Positions 28,799-36,469 of a DNA stretch of 64,000 bases are shown one piece after another. Both the position numbers and the translations under genes were made by a program. The DNA comes from Geothrix sp. (GTDB lineage Bacteria; Acidobacteriota; Holophagae; Holophagales; Holophagaceae), in the NCBI RefSeq assembly GCF_030219325.1, contig NZ_CP126625.1, positions 3,274,857-3,338,856 of the forward strand, given 5' to 3'. The notes under the pieces are model-generated. The model was not told the origin of the DNA, did not search any database, and was given only the letters and a program-made list of their open reading frames with translations. Positions within the stretch are counted from its first letter, which is position 1, and each line of letters starts with the position of its first letter.

Positions 28799-30808
28799 TC
28801 AAAGCGACAGATCAAAGGCCCGCCCCCAATACCCCAGGTTGATCACCCTCCAGTACCTGAAATCGAAGCCCTTCTCCCCCGCGGTGACGGCGTCGAAGTC
28901 CGGGAGCAAGCGGTCCGAGAACAGGCCCGGGAACCGCTCCAGTGATTCCTGGATGGCCGTGCGGAACTGCGCCCTGGCCTCACCCTTGAGCCACACCTGC
29001 TCGGCGGTCACGAAGCCCATCTTGTCCTTCCGGTCGAGGATCCGATCGGGCACCAGGCCGCGCATGGCCCCCCGCATCACCCGCTTGGAGACGCCGCCGC
29101 CGATCTTGAACTCCGCGGGCATGGCCAGGCAGGCCTCCACGACCCGGTAATCCAGGAAGGGGGTGCGCGCCTCGATGGAATGAGCCATGGAGTTGCGATC
29201 CTCCCACCGCAGCAGCATGGGCAGGTTGATGGAGGTCAGCTGGGCCAGGGAGACCTGCCGGACCGAGCTGCTGCGTCCGCCGGCGGCCGTGACCGGATCC
29301 TCGGAGAAGGCCTGGCGGTGGCCTTGAGCCAGCCAGTGGCGCTCGGAGAAGGCACGGTCATCGAAGCGGCCCATCAGGCCGATCAGGCTGGGGATCGTAT
29401 AGGCGGCCATGTACCCGAGCGATCGCCGGGGACTGAACCCGGTCTCTCTCTGGATGTTGGTGATTTCCCGGGCCAGCTTCGGAAGGTTGAAGCTGCGGAG
29501 CAGCTCCGCCAGGTAGGCTCCGACATAGCAGGTGTAGCCCCCCAGGATCTCGTCGGCCCCCTGCCCGTCCAGCATCACCGAGACCTGATTCTCCCGGGCG
29601 AGACCGAAGACGCATCTCTGGGCAAAGGTGCTGGTCGAGCCGAAGGGCTCATCCTGGCTCCACACCAGGGCCTCCAGCTCGCGAAAGAGCCGTTCGGGTT
29701 CGGGCGTCGTGAAGATGCCCTGGGCGCCGGTATGCGCGACGATGATCCTGGCGTACTCGGATTCATCGAAGGCCCGTTCCGCCGAGCAGGCCGTGAAGGT
29801 CCGCTGCTGACCGGCGGCGCCCTGCTCGAGCAGGAGCTGCTGCATCAGGCAGACCACCGTGGAGGAATCCAACCCACCCGATAGGCAGGATCCGACCGGC
29901 ACATCGGCCCTGAGCCGCAACCGGACGGCATCCAGCAGCAGCGCGCGGAACGTCTCCTGCGCTTCCGCCAGGGAAGAGCGATGGACCGTTTCCGGGGGGG
30001 CGTACCAAACCGTGGGCTGGAGCCGAGCCTGACGCCCCTCCCGCAACAGGGAGAGGGCCTCCGGAACCTTGATGAGCAGCTGCCCGCCGGGCGGGACCTG
30101 GGTCACGCCCTGGAACATGGTCTCTTCGGAGTGGTCGGACACGCTCCAGACGAGGTAGTCCAACATCCGGCCGAGATTCCCGCGGGCCGCCCAGCCCTCG
30201 AGCGCGGTGAAGGCCTTGATCTCGGAAGCAAAGGCCAGGCCCCTCTCGGTGGACCAGAGGTAGAGGGGCTTCACGCCGAAGCGATCCCGGGCCAGGAACA
30301 GGGTCTCTTCCCGGTGGTCGTAGATGGCCAGGCCCCACATCCCATTGAAGTGGGACAGGCAACCCGTCCCCCAGCAGTCATAGGCCGCGAGGACCACCTC
30401 GGTATCGGTGTGGCTGAGGAAGGTGTAGCCCTTCGCGCTCAGCTCGGCCCGCAGCTCGAGGTAGTTGTAGACTTCACCGTTGAACACGATCCAGTAGCGG
30501 TCCCGGTAGGACATGGGCTGGTGCCCGGCCGCGGACAGATCCAGGATCGACAGGCGCCGGTGTCCCAGGGCCAGGCCGCCCCGGGGACCAAGGGCCGAGT
30601 CGCCCAACCGGCGGGCGGGAAGGTAGGGGGCCCTGGCCTCGAAGATCTCCCCGGGTGTATCCACGCCCCCGTAGGGTTCACAGACTCCATCCTGGACGAC
30701 CAGGAAACCTTCATCATCGGGGCCCCGGTGGCGAAGGATCTGGCCCATGGCCGTCAGCTCCCCGGCCTCGAAGGGCCGGGCTTGCAGAAGGCCGAAAATC
30801 CCGCACAT
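28799..30808 (-). CDS. asnB: Asparagine synthase (glutamine-hydrolysing) family protein
   Basis: A 669-residue two-domain enzyme. The N-terminal glutaminase domain begins MCGIFG with the catalytic Cys2 and continues with RHRGPDDEG and SFLSHTDTEV; the synthase domain has the ATP-binding SGGLDSST (about residues 311-318). Members in polysaccharide clusters often make sugar or uronic-acid amides instead of asparagine; the location suggests this here, but the sequence alone does not decide. The ATG has AAGGA upstream. It lies 37 bases after the flippase gene. Confidence 0.9.
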   Translation of the reverse strand: MCGIFGLLQARPFEAGELTAMGQILRHRGPDDEGFLVVQDGVCEPYGGVDTPGEIFEARAPYLPARRLGDSALGPRGGLALGHRRLSILDLSAAGHQPMSYRDRYWIVFNGEVYNYLELRAELSAKGYTFLSHTDTEVVLAAYDCWGTGCLSHFNGMWGLAIYDHREETLFLARDRFGVKPLYLWSTERGLAFASEIKAFTALEGWAARGNLGRMLDYLVWSVSDHSEETMFQGVTQVPPGGQLLIKVPEALSLLREGRQARLQPTVWYAPPETVHRSSLAEAQETFRALLLDAVRLRLRADVPVGSCLSGGLDSSTVVCLMQQLLLEQGAAGQQRTFTACSAERAFDESEYARIIVAHTGAQGIFTTPEPERLFRELEALVWSQDEPFGSTSTFAQRCVFGLARENQVSVMLDGQGADEILGGYTCYVGAYLAELLRSFNLPKLAREITNIQRETGFSPRRSLGYMAAYTIPSLIGLMGRFDDRAFSERHWLAQGHRQAFSEDPVTAAGGRSSSVRQVSLAQLTSINLPMLLRWEDRNSMAHSIEARTPFLDYRVVEACLAMPAEFKIGGGVSKRVMRGAMRGLVPDRILDRKDKMGFVTAEQVWLKGEARAQFRTAIQESLERFPGLFSDRLLPDFDAVTAGEKGFDFRYWRVINLGYWGRAFDLSL

Positions 30809-30845
30809 ATCAATCCTTGGCTAGGGTGTCGACAACCAACCGGAT

Positions 30846-32123
30846 TTACTCGATCGGCTCGCTGACAAGCTCCGTGGAGGGCCCAGGCACCTTCGAGTCG
30901 TGCCTGATGATGAGGAAGTAGATCAGATAGAGAACGCACTGGTGGACGGCATAGCCGAGCAGGAACCTGTCAAAGCTAGTATGAGCGGCCAGCCAGGGCA
31001 GGATGCTGACGCTGGTCACGAAGAAGCAGACCTGCCAGATCAGGGCATGCCGCAACCGGCCGGTGGTAATCAAAACCGTCGACAGGGGGGACACCGAGCT
31101 GCGCACGAACACCGGCAGGGCGATGATGCAGACGAAGAAGGTGTCGACCCGCCACTTGGGCCCCAGGAAATGATGCAGGCCCCAGGATCCGAAGAAGAAC
31201 ATCACGATCAGCAATGCCAGGCAGCAGGCCCCCAGGATGAGGGCCAGGTTCTTCACCAGGGGCCACACCGGGCGGCGCGCCCGCTGTTCGTCCGAGGCAT
31301 GCTTCAGCATGGCCTGGGAAAGGCTGGCGCTGATGAGGAGCATGGGCGCACCGATGAGCCGCTGGATCTGGGAATACTGCCCCACCTGGGAGAGCCCGTA
31401 CATCGCGGAGATGATCCAGACGCAGACGCTCAGTCCAACCATGTCGAGGACGATCCCCGGCAGAAGGTAGATCGGGAACCTCTTATAGTCCCGGGCGGTG
31501 GCCAGCAGCATGCCGGGGCTTGAGGAGCGGGTCTGCGCGCGGTGTTTCCAGTACACCCAGCCGCTGAGAACCAGACCGCCGGCAAGAAAGGACAGGACAT
31601 AGGACCAGAGCAGTCCGAACAGCGGCAGGATGGCCAACATGGCATAAAGAAATCCCTGCGAGGTTCGCAAAGCTGCCAGCGGGGCGAACCGGCCCTCCCT
31701 CACCAGGAAGGCGGCGACCGCCTGGAACATGGCAGTGCCAACCACCAGCCCGGCCACCAGCCAGGGTTCCCTGATCAGCTGCAGGATGGGGTGGTCGAAC
31801 CAGCGGTGCCAGGGCAGGAAGCAGGCGCAGAAGGCCAGGATGGCCAACGAGGCCGCGATGACCCCGCAGAGCATGAAGATGGGGACCGCAGCCCGCTCCT
31901 CGGCCCCGGGAAGGGCCATTTCATAGCGCAGGCACCCGGCAGCGAGGACGATGCCGGAAATGGAGAGCAGGAGGGCCAGCTCCCCGAACTGGTCCGTGGA
32001 ATAGAGGCGCGACAGGAAGGGGGTCGACGCAAGGACGAAGACATGCCCCATGGCGGTGCCCAAGGCGACCAGGCCCGTATTCTTCGCCAGCCTGAACAGG
32101 GCGGCCGCAGGAGATGGAGTCAT
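30846..32123 (-). CDS. Wzx-like polysaccharide flippase
   Basis: A 425-residue protein with about 12 membrane segments, of the polysaccharide-biosynthesis/MATE-like superfamily. The N-terminus ALFRLAKNTGLVALGTAMGHVFVLASTPFLSRLYSTDQFGELALLLS is typical of O-antigen flippases. It would move the undecaprenyl-linked repeat unit across the inner membrane for the Wzy-like polymerase. The ATG at 32123 has GAAGGA 6 bases upstream; the frame opens 23 codons earlier. Identity as a flippase is firm; its substrate is unknown. Confidence 0.88.
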   Translation of the reverse strand: MTPSPAAALFRLAKNTGLVALGTAMGHVFVLASTPFLSRLYSTDQFGELALLLSISGIVLAAGCLRYEMALPGAEERAAVPIFMLCGVIAASLAILAFCACFLPWHRWFDHPILQLIREPWLVAGLVVGTAMFQAVAAFLVREGRFAPLAALRTSQGFLYAMLAILPLFGLLWSYVLSFLAGGLVLSGWVYWKHRAQTRSSSPGMLLATARDYKRFPIYLLPGIVLDMVGLSVCVWIISAMYGLSQVGQYSQIQRLIGAPMLLISASLSQAMLKHASDEQRARRPVWPLVKNLALILGACCLALLIVMFFFGSWGLHHFLGPKWRVDTFFVCIIALPVFVRSSVSPLSTVLITTGRLRHALIWQVCFFVTSVSILPWLAAHTSFDRFLLGYAVHQCVLYLIYFLIIRHDSKVPGPSTELVSEPIE

Positions 32124-32170
32124 TCGGATCCTTCGAGGGAGAAAGGCCTGGGCATGAAGGCAGTCGGTCG

Positions 32171-33148
32171 TCAGGGAGGCGATAGATACCACGCCACGGT
32201 TGACGCCAGACCCGCCTCAAAGGCCGTCACGGGGGTCCATCCCAATTGCTCGCGAATGCGGGTGGCATCGATGGCGTAGCGCTGGTCGTGCCCTGCGCGG
32301 TCATCCACAAACTGGATCAGGGAACGGCTCATTCCGATCCTGCGGCCAAGGTGGCGGTCCACGGTGTCACACAGGAGCTCAACCAGGTCGATGTTCCTCC
32401 ACTCGTTGTCCCCGCCGATGCAATAGGTCTCACCCGCCGTCCCCGAGGCCATGGCCATTTCAAGGGCGGTGCAGTGATCCTCGACAAACAGCCAGTCCCG
32501 GACATTCTGGCCATTGCCATAGACCGGAATGGCTTCGTCCTTCGCCATGCGGCTGATGGCCAGGGGGATCAGCTTCTCGTTGTGCTGTCGCGGGCCATAG
32601 TTGTTCGAGCAGTTCGTCGTGACGGTATTCAGGCCATAGGTGTGATGGTAGGCGCGCACCAGGTGATCACCGCCGGCCTTGGTGGCGCTGTACGGGCTGT
32701 TGGGGGCGTAGGGCATGCTCTCGTGGAACTTCCCGGCATCGCCCAGGGAGCCATAGACTTCGTCCGTGCTGACATGCAGGAACCGGCAGTTGCGGTCGCC
32801 CCCCCAGGCCTGGCGCGCTGCCTCCAGCATGGAGAACGTGCCGACCAGGTTGGTCTGAATGAAGGCGGCGGGTCCGGAGATGCTGCGGTCCACATGGCTC
32901 TCGGCGGCCAGGTGGAAGATCCTGGTGACCTGGTTTTTCTCAATCAGGCTTCGAACCAATTCCAGGTTCTGGATGTCGTCCACCACGAGCTCCACACCCT
33001 CAAGGTGCTGGATCAGCTTCGGGTCGGCCGCATAGGTCAGCCGGTCCAGCACCAGGATGCGATCACGCGGGTGGGTTCGACACCAGTGATGAACCAGGTT
33101 GCTGCCGATGAATCCTGCTCCGCCGGTGATCAAGATGGTTTCAGACAT
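32171..33148 (-). CDS. rfbB: dTDP-glucose 4,6-dehydratase
   Basis: A 325-residue extended SDR enzyme, second step of dTDP-L-rhamnose synthesis. The NAD-binding GGAGFIGSN is at the N-terminus, the catalytic STDEVYG near residue 123, YSATKAGGD (Tyr/Lys) near 149, and the substrate-binding TNCSNNYGPRQ near 175. DRPGHDQRYAID-type sequence appears as DDRAGHDQRYAID near 285. The ATG at 33148 has GGGAGG upstream and overlaps the end of rfbD by 8 bases. Identity is firm. Confidence 0.95.
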   Translation of the reverse strand: MSETILITGGAGFIGSNLVHHWCRTHPRDRILVLDRLTYAADPKLIQHLEGVELVVDDIQNLELVRSLIEKNQVTRIFHLAAESHVDRSISGPAAFIQTNLVGTFSMLEAARQAWGGDRNCRFLHVSTDEVYGSLGDAGKFHESMPYAPNSPYSATKAGGDHLVRAYHHTYGLNTVTTNCSNNYGPRQHNEKLIPLAISRMAKDEAIPVYGNGQNVRDWLFVEDHCTALEMAMASGTAGETYCIGGDNEWRNIDLVELLCDTVDRHLGRRIGMSRSLIQFVDDRAGHDQRYAIDATRIREQLGWTPVTAFEAGLASTVAWYLSPP

Positions 33149-33995
33149 CGGGCCTCCCATCCAACTCCGGAGCGTCAATCACTTCCCTGAGTGCATCCAT
33201 CCAGGTGGGCATGAGATCAGGCCCCAGCTTCCGCCTTTTCGCGCCATCCAGGACGGAGTAGGCCGGTCGCCTGGCCGGGGTGGGGTACCCGTCGCTGGTG
33301 CATGGACTGAGGTCTGGAGCCATCCCCTTGGCTTCAAAAATGGCCTTGGCGAACTCGTGCCACGTGGTTTCCCCCGCGCAGGAAGCATGAACGAGCCCAT
33401 GCCAGCCATGCTCTGCCGCGGCCAGCAGCTGTCGGGCCAAGGCCCGGCAGGAGGTGGGCGCGCCCCACTGGTCGTCCACGACCCGAAGGGGGCGCCCTTG
33501 GGCGGCGGCGGCAAGCATCGTATTGAAGAAGTTCTTGCCCCAGGCGTCATAGAGCCAGCTGGTCCGCGCGATGAGGTGCCGTGAGCACCGGGCTGCCTGG
33601 TACTCACCTTCAAGTTTGGTGCGGCCATAGACCGAGGTCGGGTTGGTGGGATCCTCCTCCCGATAGGGCTTTCTGCTGGTGCCATCGAACACGTAGTCCG
33701 TGCTGATCTGGACCAGAAGGGCCCGTTGCGCCTCGCAGGCTTCGGCCAGCCACCCCACGGCGGTGGCGTTGATCAGAACGGCCAGCTCGGGTTCCGACTC
33801 GCAGCGGTCAACCTGGGTGAAGGCTCCGCAATTGATCAGGATGTCCGGGCGAACCTGCGCGACAACCCGGCGAATGGAATCTGGATCGCTCAGATCAAGA
33901 ACCGACTCCTCCGGAAGGATCAGTTCGTGTCCCAGCCAGGTTTTGCGGAGGGCCTGGGCCAGCTGTCCGGCCCCCCCTGTGACCAAGACCCGCAT
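33141..33995 (-). CDS. rfbD: dTDP-4-dehydrorhamnose reductase
   Basis: A 284-residue SDR enzyme for the last step to dTDP-L-rhamnose (NADPH-dependent reduction of the 4-keto group). It has GGAGQLAQ near residue 7, STDYVFDG near 97 and YGRTKLEGE (Tyr-xxx-Lys) near 121, then RTSWLYD. Length is normal. Its start shares one base with the stop of the rfbC-like gene and its end overlaps rfbB, so the rml genes are tightly coupled. Confidence 0.94.
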   Translation of the reverse strand: MRVLVTGGAGQLAQALRKTWLGHELILPEESVLDLSDPDSIRRVVAQVRPDILINCGAFTQVDRCESEPELAVLINATAVGWLAEACEAQRALLVQISTDYVFDGTSRKPYREEDPTNPTSVYGRTKLEGEYQAARCSRHLIARTSWLYDAWGKNFFNTMLAAAAQGRPLRVVDDQWGAPTSCRALARQLLAAAEHGWHGLVHASCAGETTWHEFAKAIFEAKGMAPDLSPCTSDGYPTPARRPAYSVLDGAKRRKLGPDLMPTWMDALREVIDAPELDGRPDV

Positions 33996-34495
33996 CAGAG
34001 TTGCGCCCTGCGCGCCCTCTCGTCCTTCACGAAGGGGTTCTCAGGGTCATCCTCATGCCGGATTTCATCGATTGCCTCGGACTTTCCCGTCCCCATGAAG
34101 AGGCGATCCGGGCAATTGATGACGAACCCGGGCTCGTGGCTGATGCAGCGATAGCAGTGGACCACGCCCTTGGGGATCAGGGCAGAACCGGGGTTGTTCA
34201 CCCCCATCGCCGCCTCCATGCGGTTCAGATAGGTCGGGCTCTCAGGCCGGTTGTCCCACAGGGTGAGCAGGAAGTCGCCAGGCCCGACCCAGCAGAAGAG
34301 ATCGGCCTGGTCCACATGCTCATGCGGGCCCCGGAGCACACCCGGATTCGTCACGCTCACATAGGACATTTCGGGGCGGAACCAAGTTGGCAATTCATCG
34401 TGACGGAAGATCTCCGCCAACCACCCGCGCTCATCCACGAACTTGCGAAAAGGGGTGATCACCACGCCTTCAATGGGACCCTTGCGGAACTCCAT
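33995..34495 (-). CDS. rfbC: dTDP-4-dehydrorhamnose 3,5-epimerase-like cupin
   Basis: A 166-residue cupin of the RmlC-like family. The N-terminus GVVITPFRKFVDERGWLAEIFR matches the family. The active-site RGPHEH (His near residues 58-60) replaces RGLHYQ, and the strand DFLLTLWDNRPESPTY replaces the usual DV-VDLR-SPTF. IPKGVVHCYRC corresponds to IPxGFAHGF. It is therefore a divergent member, yet it lies exactly where rmlC should be, between rfbA and rfbD. I infer 3,5-epimerisation of dTDP-4-keto-6-deoxyglucose; a single-site epimerase is possible. Confidence 0.82.
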   Translation of the reverse strand: MEFRKGPIEGVVITPFRKFVDERGWLAEIFRHDELPTWFRPEMSYVSVTNPGVLRGPHEHVDQADLFCWVGPGDFLLTLWDNRPESPTYLNRMEAAMGVNNPGSALIPKGVVHCYRCISHEPGFVINCPDRLFMGTGKSEAIDEIRHEDDPENPFVKDERARRAQL

Positions 34496-34497
34496 GC

Positions 34498-35241
34498 TCA
34501 GCTCCTTTCAATGGCTGCCCGAAAGGGGATGTCTTCCCGGCCCGCCAGGTCATTGGCATGGGCGAGACTCGGGAAGGTGCCTGCGTCGGTCCACCATCCA
34601 AGGAAAACCCCAAAGCTCAGTTCGCCCCGGGCGATGTAGGCATTGTTGACGTCCGTGATCTCCAGTTCACCCCGACCCGAAGGCTTCACGGTCCGGATGA
34701 TGTCAAACACGGCCTCATCGTAGAAGTAGATGCCCGTCACAGCCAGGTTCGATTTCGGCGCAGCCGGCTTCTCCTCGATCCCCAGCACTCGATCGTCCTT
34801 CACGTCCGCAACGCCGTAACGCTGCGGATCCTCCACGGGCTTCAGGAGAATCCGGGCTCCCCGTCCCTGCCTTCCAAAGGCCTCGACTTCCGGCCCAAGG
34901 GCGTCCTTGAAGATGTTGTCCCCCAAGATCACGCACAGGGAGGATCCGCCGGCGAAATTTTCGGCCAGGCCCAGCGCCTGCGCAATGCCACCGGCCTCGT
35001 CCTGAACCTTGTAGGTGAACCGGCAACCGAACTCTCTCCCCGAGCCGAGAAGCGAGACCACGTCCCCCATATGCTCTGTACCGGTGACGATCAGGATTTC
35101 CTCGATCCCAGCTTCCTTGAACTTCCACAAGGGATGCCAAATCATTGGAACCTGCCCGACTGGCAACAGGTGCTTGTTCGTAACCTTTGTCAGGGGGAAT
35201 AGACGCGAGCCTGTACCCCCGGCAAGAAGGACGCCTTTCAA
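34498..35241 (-). CDS. rfbA: Glucose-1-phosphate thymidylyltransferase, short form
   Basis: A 247-residue nucleotidyltransferase that starts dTDP-rhamnose synthesis from dTTP and glucose-1-phosphate. The signature KGVLLAGGTGSRLFPLT is at the N-terminus, with KHLLPVGQVPMI (sugar-phosphate Lys), LGDNIF (metal-binding Asp) near residue 107 and GWWTDAGTF near 216. It is about 40 residues shorter than E. coli RmlA because the C-terminal helical part is missing. I choose the TTG at 35241, which is preceded by an AGGGGG stretch at workable spacing and gives the typical MKG N-terminus; a GTG two codons earlier (35247) is the alternative. Confidence 0.88.
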   Translation of the reverse strand: MKGVLLAGGTGSRLFPLTKVTNKHLLPVGQVPMIWHPLWKFKEAGIEEILIVTGTEHMGDVVSLLGSGREFGCRFTYKVQDEAGGIAQALGLAENFAGGSSLCVILGDNIFKDALGPEVEAFGRQGRGARILLKPVEDPQRYGVADVKDDRVLGIEEKPAAPKSNLAVTGIYFYDEAVFDIIRTVKPSGRGELEITDVNNAYIARGELSFGVFLGWWTDAGTFPSLAHANDLAGREDIPFRAAIERS

Positions 35242-35250
35242 GCCCACCCC

Positions 35251-36246
35251 CTAGACTGTCTCTCCACGGTTCGAATTGAGTTTACTTGAGATCCAAGCCC
35301 AATTCGCGATGGCCCAACTCATGGATATTCCCAAGGCAACAGCCAGGCCAACGGCCAGGGATCGCGGAGGGCCGCTCTTTTCGATGGGGAGGTTCCCCTC
35401 GTCAAGCACATTGAGAATCGGCATATCATTCTTTTCCTCAATCAGGGCTTGCTCGTGGGCGATGGTCAGGGTCGTGACAACCTGGGTGCGCAATTTGAAA
35501 TCATTTTCGAGACGCTGTCCCTTGAGGCGCACGGCGGGATCTGAGCTCAGCAGGTAGTTGCGATTTCCCTCGAGGAAGGCGTGGAAGGACGCTTCGGAAC
35601 GACCCATCTCGTCTCGAGCTTCGACCAGCCGCTTTTCCGAAAAGGCTGCCTTCACGCCGCCTCGCGTCCTTGCCCGACTGGAGACGAACTCATCCAGCAA
35701 GGCCACCACTTGCCGGGCGACTTCCTGGCTGAGCTGAGGGCTCTCGGTTTCGACCGAGATCGTGATGAGCTTGGTCTTGATGTCCCGGCTGACGCTGATT
35801 CGCTTCTGCAGTGCCTTCACGGCCCGATCCAGGTTCCGCTTTCCAAGGTAATCGTACAGGCTCTGCTCGCGCGTTTCAGTGGCTCCGAAGTACCAACTTC
35901 GGATGCCAAACCTGAACCGGCTTCGCAGCAACGCCTCCCGCAGCGTCCGGCTATTGAGAATGTCGACCAGGACCGCATCGGGGCTTTCCTGGCCGGGGAT
36001 GCTCAGGCCCATGGCAGCGGCGGCGTACCCGGCGCCTCCACCACCCCGCTGCTCGGCGGGAAGGATCCGCGTCTCCGATTTGTATTGATTTGGCAATAGG
36101 AGCAGGACAATGCCAGTCAGCAATCCGATCGCCAGACCAATTCCAAGGTGACGGCGGAACTGGGACCAGCCTTTCTGCAAGTGGCCAAGCCAGACTTGAA
36201 GAGGGGGCTGTGGTTGGGTGGTGTGGGAGAGAGTCGGCTCGGGCAT
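35251..36246 (-). CDS. Wzz-like chain-length determinant protein
   Basis: A 331-residue inner-membrane protein with a first membrane segment (HLGIGLAIGLLTGIVLLLLP, about residues 34-53), the Wzz-type start of the periplasmic domain (QYKSETRILP), a long helical periplasmic region with coiled-coil character (about 130-280), and a second membrane segment near 300-320. No Walker motifs, so not a fused BY-kinase. It sets the modal chain length in Wzx/Wzy systems. It is the first gene of the minus-strand run that ends at 18614. The gap to rfbA is only a few bases. Confidence 0.85.
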   Translation of the reverse strand: MPEPTLSHTTQPQPPLQVWLGHLQKGWSQFRRHLGIGLAIGLLTGIVLLLLPNQYKSETRILPAEQRGGGGAGYAAAAMGLSIPGQESPDAVLVDILNSRTLREALLRSRFRFGIRSWYFGATETREQSLYDYLGKRNLDRAVKALQKRISVSRDIKTKLITISVETESPQLSQEVARQVVALLDEFVSSRARTRGGVKAAFSEKRLVEARDEMGRSEASFHAFLEGNRNYLLSSDPAVRLKGQRLENDFKLRTQVVTTLTIAHEQALIEEKNDMPILNVLDEGNLPIEKSGPPRSLAVGLAVALGISMSWAIANWAWISSKLNSNRGETV

Positions 36247-36405
36247 ATGGAATCCAGGCTACCAGACGGTCAGTTGGGGGGCGTCAGACCAATAGTGCCA
36301 GGGGCGCCTCGGCTGGGGAGAAACTCCAGGCAACCGCTCACGCATCTCCGTTCCAAGACCAGCAGGGACCTGCCTTGCTCCTTGGGTCGATTTTCATCGA
36401 GCGTC

Positions 36406-36437
36406 AAAAAATCCGGGGAGGGTTGCCCCTCCCCGGA
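36406..36437 (-). terminator. Rho-independent terminator of the multicopper oxidase gene
   Basis: A perfect 11-bp stem, TCCGGGGAGGG (36412-36422) with CCCTCCCCGGA (36427-36437) and loop TTGC, is followed on the minus strand by six T residues (36411-36406). It lies 33 bases after the stop codon at 36470 and isolates this gene from the Wzz-like gene downstream. Confidence 0.93.
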
Positions 36438-36469
36438 TGTCTTCCTACTGCTGGTGAAAGGTCCCAGGA

